Below are positions 60,701 to 64,000 of a stretch of 64,000 nt of DNA, piece after piece. The stretch's first letter is position 1; every line of letters starts with the position of its first letter. A model generated the notes under the pieces. That model was not told the DNA's origin, did no database searches, and was given only the letters and a program-made list of their open reading frames with translations. The translations under genes were made by a program, and so were the position numbers. Location: assembly GCA_964017185.1 (NCBI GenBank), contig OZ024870.1, forward strand, positions 33,317,621 to 33,381,620. The letters run 5' to 3'. Source of the DNA: Rugalucina vietnamica. Lineage: Eukaryota > Mollusca > Bivalvia > Lucinida > Lucinidae.

Positions 60701-63693
60701 CGCATGTCGCCGCTAATTTTTTGACAAGATACCGGATATTTTACCCAGCGGTATTCGATGCTCATTAACAGGTCAAGGTAGAATATTAGCTGCCAACTGT
60801 ACCCTCCCAGACAATCCTATGGCACTATACATAGATTCGACCAGTAATTATGTGGATGTGACAGAAGAGATACCACAAGATGTTGAGGTTATGCAGGTGT
60901 GTGGGAAAGGTGGTGGCGACACCGTTTTCGATGAATCAAAGAGTAGCTATTGCCATGGTGGAAGATGGATACCAGAATTTGAGAACTGCATAAACAGTTA
61001 AGTGGCGGTACATGTAACAAGTGCAATATTTTGCATGGGACTCGCAAAGATTTACTCGATCATTTTAGTTTTGAAACATGTATATATTGAATTAGTTTTA
61101 GTTCTGTAATCAGCTTTACAAGCTTGAATTACAAGCACGAAACATGGTGGCGTTTCGTGTTTTGTCTTTATAATGGTGCTGGCATTTTTCAACTTCTAAC
61201 GTTATTCAATGTTTGCACTTTAAAATGTATGATTTGCAGCATACCTTTACCGGCAAGACTTTCGGTATTACAAAATTGAAAATGCTTGTCAGTCTCCTAC
61301 CCGAAATGCGTTCTGAAAACAATGTCAGGATCAAGGCCATTATGATGACGTGCTACAATTTTTGTGATACATTTTGGATTGAAATGAAAGACTTTTATGA
61401 TTAACTCTAAAACAAACATTCTACGTTTTGAAATGACAGTCGTCGCATAATATCGAACCTTGTATACGCGTTTTTCCCACCCATTTTAAACCCTACCGAG
61501 ATCTAGGGGAAAGAAAAAAGTTTTGTTTCATATCTTATTAACAGATATTCCACCACTTACAGTTTGTGAGGAAAGCAAACTATCAATCGAACGCACAGAT
61601 GTGAACCTCCCAGATAGAAGTCACGTTGACGCCTTAAATGTTGGATTAGTTGACAGTATCGAAGAATGCGCAAAGTTCTGTGTGAATTCTACAGACTTTT
61701 ACTGCAAATCGATTCAAGTTTACCAGTTTGGAAACGCAACAATAGAGTTGTTCTGCATACTCCTGTCAGAAGTAGCTAACAATGATTCAGAAAGATTTAT
61801 CAAAAATGATGGTGTCAAGGCGAATATCTACAATATCAAATGTGGTTGTAAGTGTAATTTCTATGATAATGACAATTGAAAGTTGTTACAAAATGCAATG
61901 TTGCCCTCATGATAGAAATTTTGTCTCTGCACAATTACGTGCGCCCTGTACTCATCTTTCTGCAGACTAGTTCAAAAGGTTTAATGTGAGAAAAATGTCA
62001 ATGCCCCAATCTGTTTCATTCCCATTTCAATACGAATATTTTTAGCATTCTGAAAAAAAAAGTATTCTTTACGTTGGTTTTGTAGATGTATTGCATTAAT
62101 TTTAAATGCCTTTGTTCCTGGAACCTTGAATTAATTATCTTGTGATGCTTTCTTGTAAGTTGATACCAACTCTACTGGAGCTATGGAGACAGCTGTATGT
62201 ACGAGACCAGACATAGCATTTGCCACCTTATCACCTGACCTGGAAGAATACTACCTACGTGAGGTGGTAACAGTCCATTGTCATACAAAGACTGGTTCCA
62301 TCAATGAGAATATCACATGCCAGACTACTGGAGAGTGGTCAAGATTCAATATCACTTGTGAAGGTATTATGACTGATGTATGATATTTGTGGCGAGTGTA
62401 TCAGTCAACAATACAGTTATTGTACAGCCACGCCTCAGCTGGTTCCCAAGCCTGTTAGACATACAATATACTGGGGCATCGCAAACCACGTGGCATTGCA
62501 ATGACCTTTGTTGTTGAAGATAGCTCTTACCTTTCCATTTACACGAAAACTTGCCCATGCAACATACAGAAGTTGTTTCAGCAGTAGAAATTGAAAATTT
62601 CGCCGAGGCGGTTCTAAGAAGTACCCACAATCTATGTTTTGGGACAATGATAAGAACAAATAAGTTTACCCTTGTACACCCCAGTTTTACTATATAAAAG
62701 TGGGGTTTAAGGGGATACACATTTCAAGGAAATGCCCTGGGTGTTCACAAAAAGTATGACGAATTGGAGCATGACAGTACAGATACGTTTATATATTTAA
62801 TTGAGAAAGTGTTGTTGTATTTTATCGAATGCGTTTAAATTTTCTATAAGCACAAATAAGATAACATCTACACTATTTACAGCCTATGAACATGACCTCC
62901 ATTGTCATCCACCAGAGAAATCCCGCATGGTATACTGGCCTATAAAGAAGTTTTACGACCTAAACGATACATTAAAAATTCTGACCTGTGGCGAGGGCCT
63001 CGTTCCCGCAGGGTCATCAGAAATAAGATGTACGGCAAACGAAACATGGGAAGGAGACTTCGAATGCCTGTCACGTAAGAAACACAATCGAACCATATAG
63101 TATTGAAGACAGAGAAAAATATTCGTTATTTAACTACTCATTTAACATTTTAAGCCGTATAAATGACCGGGCATGTTGCGTTTTCACATAAGATTTCACT
63201 TATTGAGTCTATTTGTTTCTATTTTATTTATTCGTTTCAAGTACAGAATGTTTAGCGTGAATTTTGATTTCAAAACCATACCAACATGACCAACATACTG
63301 TATATCACTGAATATGCAACTGCACCATCCCCATCGATGCCTTAAGTTTGATGTTCCATGTCAAAGATACTGTAATAAATCAGTGTGTATGAAATATTAT
63401 TGCAGCATGTGAAAATGGAGACCCCGTTATTTTGGCTACTAATTTCCACTACCCACGCCGTAAAGAAATGTCTATGAAAGATATTGGTTATCTTAAAAGT
63501 CCTCGCGAATGTGCAAGGTTCTGCGTTGAACATACCAACTTCACTTGTAACTCAATACAAGTGTACATTGTACATCGAAAAGGGAGGGTGTATAATTTCT
63601 GTAAGCTGCTGTCAGAAACTGCCTACAAGGGTTCGAAGAAATTTGTGGAACGTCGGAACAAAGGTTCGGTCATCTATAATGTTCAGTGCGACA
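30239..63693 (+). CDS. Gene B: secreted modular CCP/PAN protein (12 exons seen, 3' end outside window)
   Basis: A signal-peptide exon is followed by eleven symmetric phase-1 exons, each one module: CCP x7 (34327, 34849, 35430, 45046, 45887, 58367, 60772), PAN (61545), CCP x2 (62160, 62883), PAN (63406). All CCPs have four Cys and a Trp before the last Cys; both PANs have six Cys. Such proteins are extracellular binding or adhesion molecules; ligand and tissue are unknown. That this is one gene rather than two is inferred from strand, module type and phase. The gap 46088-58366 contains only repeats I can identify. No catalytic domain or membrane segment is seen. The gene faces gene A across 3.3 kb. 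Confidence 0.75.
30455..30795 (+). repeat. Intron-1 direct duplication, copy 1
   Basis: Matches 33350-33725 in the same orientation with indels: GCCCCCAAACAAGACTCA, CAACTCATAGTGGACC, GGGACATCCCAAAAT, GACGGTTGATAGATACGCAT. Non-coding; probably a duplicated intron segment. Confidence 0.7.
31428..33006. mobile_element. Foldback element 1 (about 600-bp inverted arms)
   Basis: TATACAGGTGCGTTCACTTA at the left recurs inverted at 32980-33006. The arms include matching blocks such as TGAAAATCAGGGTGTAACTC, CAGTGTTATTTTGCAAG and TTGGCAGAATAC. A loop of about 350 bp is centred near 32220. No coding sequence. It lies in gene B intron 1. A fragment of the same family is at 5859-5965. Confidence 0.8.
33350..33725 (+). 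repeat. Intron-1 direct duplication, copy 2
   Basis: The second copy of the 30455-30795 sequence, on the other side of foldback element 1. It carries extra short inserts (CGCTCTCATTGTAATTT; CGCTCGGC). No frame is conserved between the copies, which argues against coding. Confidence 0.7.
33850..34260 (+). repeat. Diverged relative of the 33-bp minisatellite
   Basis: Irregular units with GTTGCATTATCCTTCAG / TCTCTTTCCCAAA. It lies before duplicate exon 34327 just as the regular array lies before 45046, so it seems part of the same duplicated block. Confidence 0.7.
34327..34542 (+). CDS. Gene B exon 2: divergent CCP module (duplicate copy 1a)
   Basis: 71 codons from CLIPRDDLYDRATFRLQYGY to GKWKPRLPGCE; four Cys and the W.P.LP.C ending of CCP domains. 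The acceptor is TTTTTCAG/AC and the donor GAAG/GTAATG, phase 1-1. Nearly identical to the exon at 45046-45261. Confidence 0.85.
34849..35049 (+). CDS. Gene B exon 3: CCP (sushi) module (duplicate copy 1b)
   Basis: Classic sushi pattern: CAQPQPVANT, then YPHGTVMRYRCKEGYTLDGH and CKNGVWDDIKFNC. The acceptor is TGTTTCAG/CG and the donor GAAG/GTACAT, phase 1-1. Paralogous to 45887-46087; the intron before it (306 bp) is also paralogous. Confidence 0.92.
35430..35633 (+). CDS. Gene B exon 4: CCP (sushi) module
   Basis: Encodes CEKSSLNPVENAILVQP, YPHGTEMSYRCAKGYKLTGD and CLNGTWDAVKFHC, a standard sushi domain most like exon 3 and probably an older duplicate of it. The acceptor is TTTTCAG/GC and the donor GACG/GTACAA, phase 1-1. 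RptM2 starts 11 bp past the donor. No counterpart follows the second copy at 45887. Confidence 0.9.
35645..35830. mobile_element. RptM2 copy at gene B exon 4 (one end lost)
   Basis: TGAGCCGCGTCACATGAAAA, ACCAAGCTGTACAAGCACAG and GATCAGCTTCGCAGTTACTG are present; the right TIR is missing. It starts 11 bp after the exon 4 donor. Confidence 0.7.
35834..37160. other. Gene B intron 4, left part, no recognised feature
   Basis: AT-rich sequence without a module exon or known repeat; it ends at foldback element 2. 38291-38451 is probably the 3' UTR of the LINE that follows on the minus strand. Confidence 0.55.
37165..38290. mobile_element. Foldback element 2 (1.1-kb near-perfect palindrome)
   Basis: Centre at 37770/37771 (AGTCCCCTAT / ATAGGGGACT). 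Arms match for some 520 bp with few mismatches, including GGAGACCGGGAACTAATTA at both outer ends. The left arm also holds a 41-bp tandem duplication (37178-37260) and a T run (37528-37559). The 'TATAGGGGACTGTGAACTAA' terminus is repeated at the centre, as if two elements joined head to head. Confidence 0.85.
38452..41796 (-). pseudogene. Decayed CR1-like LINE (PHD - endonuclease - reverse transcriptase)
   Basis: A non-LTR retrotransposon in reverse order on the minus strand. 41368-41796 is a PHD-finger N-terminus. 40887-41297 is an AP-type endonuclease (MIGTESWLTSNHLDSEIFPQ; WVLGDLNFPHISW). 39306-40862 has the endonuclease end and reverse transcriptase core (KAIVTPLFKKGDKCDPGNYR, LQHGFREKRSCETQL, DFSKAFDKVSH). 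38452-39162 is the thumb/C-terminal part (FNPSKCQVMHICK, LVRPQVEYVSPVWSPH). Frame breaks lie at 41297-41368, about 40865-40885 and about 39310-39370, where a frame change, a short duplicated GGACCG stretch and a stop interrupt the part leading to the catalytic ADD. It cannot move by itself. Confidence 0.85.
41368..41796 (-). pseudogene. LINE N-terminal ORF: 2A-like motif and PHD finger
   Basis: 142 codons. DIEHNPGL at 41668-41691 resembles the ribosome-skipping 2A motif D(V/I)ExNPGP known from marine-invertebrate non-LTR elements, but the last Pro is Leu, so it is probably inactive. A PHD-type zinc finger follows at once: CGSCGSEV, IECDNCCNWLHIICQGI, WICTIC (C4HC3 order). The frame ends before the endonuclease part. 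Confidence 0.7.
42060..42590 (+). repeat. 33-bp minisatellite with 66-bp higher-order unit
   Basis: GTTACATTATCCTTCAGGCA / CCTCTTTCCCGAA alternates with a version reading ATCATTCAGG / AGATACCTCTTTCCCAAA. The period divides by three, so long false ORFs run through it on both strands. A stray unit occurs at 44000-44025. Confidence 0.92.
42640..43125 (+). pseudogene. Fragment of a second CR1-like LINE (reverse transcriptase C-terminus)
   Basis: Plus strand. VRSVKYLGLTITDNMEWGQH, RHTKEVAYKTLVRPQLEYAA, PIWHPYN and QRTAARWACRRW are typical of the post-catalytic region of CR1/Jockey elements. The start is tandemly duplicated with divergence (IRSAKYLGFTIFDNLEWGQH just upstream, joined by TTATCGTTCAGGAGACTA at both borders). 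It is only open because it fuses with the minisatellite to its left; both ends are truncated. Confidence 0.75.
43124..43688 (+). mobile_element. RptD copy 3
   Basis: From TGCTTGGCCCACCGGGGTCC to GCGCCTTTTCCTGATCTTTG. Nearly identical to 44445-45009. It begins inside the LINE fragment's last codons. Non-coding. Confidence 0.75.
44127..44414 (+). pseudogene. Fragment of a transposon-like coding sequence, family not identified
   Basis: A 95-codon frame (LNESLSEPEFYGDLVYKFKK; YNLNVMRQSACLVFNPIMVD; CTPVGRASDSMMAPT) with an in-frame T-run coding Phe. Composition looks like real former coding sequence. It sits between two direct copies of RptD. I do not recognise the family securely; a retroelement origin is inferred from context. 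Confidence 0.4.
44445..45009 (+). mobile_element. RptD copy 4
   Basis: A direct copy of 43124-43688, separated from it by about 760 bp holding a coding-like fragment. It ends 36 bp before gene B exon 5. A solo or paired LTR reading is possible but unproven. Confidence 0.75.
45046..45261 (+). CDS. Gene B exon 5: divergent CCP module (duplicate copy 2a)
   Basis: Same length and splice sites as 34327-34542, with an uninterrupted frame. Substitutions cluster in the second half (NVAKSKGVVVVCDKDITGD; RGRWKPKLPKC). All four Cys and the Trp are kept, suggesting both copies stayed under constraint for some time. The RptD repeat ends about 36 bp before the acceptor. Confidence 0.85.
45453..45603. repeat. 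150-bp palindrome (hairpin element)
   Basis: Arms of about 68 bp (GAATCTAATATGGTGTTCTT ... ATGACCGTGCTGAGCGGAAC) with about five mismatches and a loop of about 15 bases. It is part of about 300 bp present in the intron of CCP duplicate copy 2 and absent from copy 1. Confidence 0.85.
45887..46087 (+). CDS. Gene B exon 6: CCP (sushi) module (duplicate copy 2b)
   Basis: Almost identical to 34849-35049 (changes include K to E in NTISEVLL and D to N in YTLNGH). The acceptor is TGTTTCAG/GG. The donor here is GAAG/GTTGAT, weaker than the GTACAT of copy 1; read-through stops after LEG at 46092. So either a weak donor is used, this is a terminal exon of a shorter isoform, or the exon is decaying. Phase agreement favours splicing. 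Confidence 0.75.
47037..48358. mobile_element. Nested mariner-like inverted-repeat element
   Basis: TACGAGGGATGTTCTTTAAT (47037 onward) recurs inverted at the right end (to 48358), perfect over 29 bp and then imperfect for some 20 more. Size 1.32 kb, a TA at each edge and CGAGGG termini fit a Tc1/mariner element. No clear transposase frame is seen, so it is either decayed or non-autonomous. Confidence 0.55.
48380..49498. mobile_element. Inverted-repeat element with about 120-bp arms
   Basis: ACTACAAAATGCAGAAGTGT and GATTGACAGGTCCTTTAACA on the left both recur inverted at 49375-49498 with an indel between them. The interior 48541-49260 holds an ATC-rich run and unidentified, more GC-rich sequence. 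Exact ends and class are unknown. Confidence 0.45.
51161..51670. mobile_element. 510-bp insertion in RptA
   Basis: RptA continuity breaks after ATGAAAGTAT and resumes at ATATATATAAATGGTCAAGG. The insert begins ACTGAGC and ends GCTCAGT, a short inverted repeat next to TA-rich flanks. No coding capacity. Confidence 0.5.
51723..52227. mobile_element. 505-bp TIR insertion in RptA
   Basis: Ends are CATGGCGTACACATGTCTTA and, inverted, CATAGCGTACACATCTCTTA. RptA sequence (CCATGGCTAT ... AATAGCAAAAACC) flanks it. The insert carries a CGAGATACC / GGTATCTCG-type inner inverted pair at 51756-51806. Non-coding. Confidence 0.6.
53293..54784. mobile_element. 1.5-kb TIR element with inverted minisatellite arms
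   Basis: The left end TTGGCTCAAGTCCATTATAA and right end (reversed) TGGGGTCAAGTCCAGTATAA continue with GACTAAAATAGT. AAAGTT flanks both sides (53287-53292, 54785-54790). Inside are GACAGGTCGACAGGGTT arrays, their inverted copies, and an (AAAAT)n/(AAAT)n microsatellite at 54583-54705. Confidence 0.7.
53555..54352. repeat. GTCGAC-rich minisatellite in opposing orientations
   Basis: GGTTGACAGGTCGACA-type units run forward at 53555-53895 and 54116-54190, and inverted (TGTCGACCTGTCAACC) at 54005-54058 and 54298-54352. A core (CACTATTGGGTAACATG, CCCGCGAC, TTGCGGCAACATGTACCATA) is repeated at 53900-54005, 54205-54298 and, partly, 54415-54505. Strong hairpins are expected. Confidence 0.8.
55756..57760 (+). 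mobile_element. RptA copy 6
   Basis: Starts AGCTCACGTGAGCCGTAGGC and ends CAGGTGAGCGTCTATAGGAC / CATTGGTGTTCTGGT. Internal 450-600 bp tandem units; the segment near 56440-56660 is repeated almost exactly at 57115-57330. Confidence 0.82.
58105..58331. mobile_element. RptM2 copy at gene B exon 7
   Basis: TGAGCCACGACGCGAGAAAA to GGTTTTCTCATGACGCGGCT. Inner GCGAAAACAAAGACGTTGAC / GCGTCTTTGTTTTCG. It ends 35 bp before the exon 7 acceptor. Confidence 0.78.
58367..58558 (+). CDS. Gene B exon 7: divergent CCP module
   Basis: 63 full codons, FCKLPRKGNRYFTYQG to NGRWRPAFQYCPHRK, with four Cys, rich in Lys/Arg. The acceptor is TTTTTTCTAG/TG and the donor AAAC/GTATGT, phase 1-1. An RptM2 element ends 35 bp before the acceptor. 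It lies beyond a 12 kb repeat nest. Confidence 0.78.
58775..59150 (+). repeat. Imperfect tandem repeat in gene B intron
   Basis: About 150-bp units (ATCAACAAAGGATTAGTCGC; CAGTTTACCAGTTTTCCTGG) plus shorter CCCCCAGTTTACCA units, and a C run at 59037-59056. Confidence 0.7.
59722..60512 (-). mobile_element. RptC-related element
   Basis: TATGCCCCCAACTTTGAAAA at the left and CAGTTGGGGGCATAGTGTTT / TACAAACACTTATTTCTAG at the right, the mirror of the RptC start. The interior differs, with its own duplicated block (GCTAGTGTCTTGAAATTTCA at 59825 and 60091). Confidence 0.7.
60772..60996 (+). CDS. Gene B exon 8: divergent CCP module
   Basis: 74 full codons with NCTLPDNPMALYIDSTSNY, VMQVCGKGGG, and YCHGGRWIPEFENC: four Cys and the GRW.P.F..C ending shared with exon 7. 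The acceptor is CATTAACAG/GT. The donor ACA/GTTAAG is weak, and read-through meets a stop at once, but phase 1 matches the PAN exon that follows. Confidence 0.75.
60997..61544. other. Gene B intron 8 and later short introns
   Basis: 60997-61544, 61848-62159, 63075-63405 and 63694-64000 are ordinary AT-rich introns with nothing recognisable. Frames such as 61213-61404 lack domains and splice context. Confidence 0.55.
61545..61847 (+). CDS. Gene B exon 9: PAN/apple module
   Basis: 100 full codons. Key parts are VCEESKLSIERTDVN, SIEECAKFCVNSTDFYCKSI, FCILLSEVAN and YNIKCG, with six Cys in PAN/apple order. PAN domains bind protein or carbohydrate (family knowledge). The acceptor is TTATTAACAG/AT and the donor GGTT/GTAAGT, phase 1-1. 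Several N-glycosylation sequons are present (NST, NAT, NDS). Confidence 0.85.
62160..62363 (+). CDS. Gene B exon 10: CCP module
   Basis: 67 full codons including AVCTRPDIAFATLSPDLEEY, VVTVHCHTKTG, ITCQTTGEWSRFNITCE; four Cys and Trp. The acceptor TTCTTGTAAG/TT is less strong, but phase and length agree with the other modules; the donor is GAAG/GTATTA. Confidence 0.78.
62543..62742. mobile_element. RptM1 copy 4 (deleted centre)
   Basis: CACGAAAACTTGCCCATGCA to GATACACATTTCAAGGAAATG, missing half of the central hairpin. In the intron between gene B exons 10 and 11. Confidence 0.7.
62883..63074 (+). CDS. Gene B exon 11: CCP module
   Basis: 63 full codons with HCHPPEKSRMVYWPIKKFY, LKILTCGEGLVPAGSSEIRC and NETWEGDFEC; four Cys and the conserved Trp. 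The acceptor is CTATTTACAG/CC and the donor TCAC/GTAAGA, phase 1-1. Confidence 0.85.
63406..63693 (+). CDS. Gene B exon 12: PAN/apple module
   Basis: 95 full codons: CENGDPVILATNFHYPRRKE, SPRECARFCVEHTNFTCNSI, NFCKLLSETAYKGSKKF, YNVQC. Six Cys, aligned by eye with exon 9 (EECAKFCVNSTDFYCKSIQVY against RECARFCVEHTNFTCNSIQVY). The acceptor is TATTGCAG/CA and the donor GACA/GTAAGT, phase 1-1. The gene continues to the right. Confidence 0.85.
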
Positions 63694-64000
63694 GTAAGTA
63701 TTGCCTCACAGTGACTTCTCACAGAACTAACACAATTAAGTTACTCATCTTTTGAATGAATGTATATGATTTTAGGATAGGGGCGTAAGTTTCTCACCCA
63801 AGTCAGACAAGTTTATCCCTTTTATGTGCCTGTCAGACTGTTTTCTGTCCGAGCACTACTACTGCTTTTCAGCTGTCTCGAAATGTCAGTCATTTCTATA
63901 TTTAGCTAAATGAAATGCACAAATCATGCTCACTTCCATGTGAGGAAGTCATATGCCGAGTGCCAACAGTAATGACAAAGATACCCTTTGATGAGTAGAT

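Overview
The window looks like AT-rich, intron-rich animal DNA, most likely from a mollusc and probably a bivalve. This rests on spliced genes with GT-AG introns, an astacin protease followed by a Cys-rich CKCWC exon and a CCP-like exon, a CCP/PAN modular secreted protein, a tRNA-derived SINE, CR1-like LINEs with a PHD finger and a 2A-like motif, and heavy loading with hairpin-ended dispersed repeats. The species is inferred, not shown.

Two genes stand head to head. Gene A (minus strand, 26972 down to 411, running off the left edge) is an astacin-family secreted zinc metalloproteinase. Eleven exons join with every intron phase matching: signal peptide and acidic propeptide (26655-26972, 25270-25339, 24846-24884), the propeptide FEGD motif (24119-24203), a basic cleavage site and mature N-terminus (13774-13859), the catalytic domain (13013-13142, 8934-9000, 5527-5733, 5015-5144), a Cys-rich exon (3697-3807) and a CCP-like exon (411-617). 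Gene B (plus strand, 30239 to beyond 63693) begins with a signal-peptide exon and continues with eleven phase-1/phase-1 exons, nine CCP (sushi) and two PAN/apple. The last six form a repeated CCP-CCP-PAN unit. A two-CCP unit (34327-35049) is duplicated at 45046-46087.

The rest is introns filled with repeats. I name the main families RptA (about 2 kb, hairpin-ended, six copies), RptM1 and RptM2 (short TIR elements), RptC ('tatgcccccaac' ends) and RptD. There are also two large foldbacks (31428-33006, 37165-38290), a decayed CR1-like LINE (38452-41796), an intact L1-type ORF1 without an ORF2 (19626-20840), a SINE (7511-7745), a 35-36 bp minisatellite (11640-12990) and a 33 bp minisatellite (42060-42590). 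From 46199 to 55539 lies a nest of elements inserted within elements. The paralogous intron at 35289/35290 keeps the empty site.

The most unusual pattern is that every well-preserved RptM2 copy inside a gene lies 11-35 bp from an exon edge, and two of four RptM1 copies do the same, so several splice sites depend on sequence at a transposon border. No complete new system was identified. The best candidates for follow-up are these exon-hugging MITEs, the divergent secreted protease and CCP/PAN gene pair, and the filled/empty-site pair.
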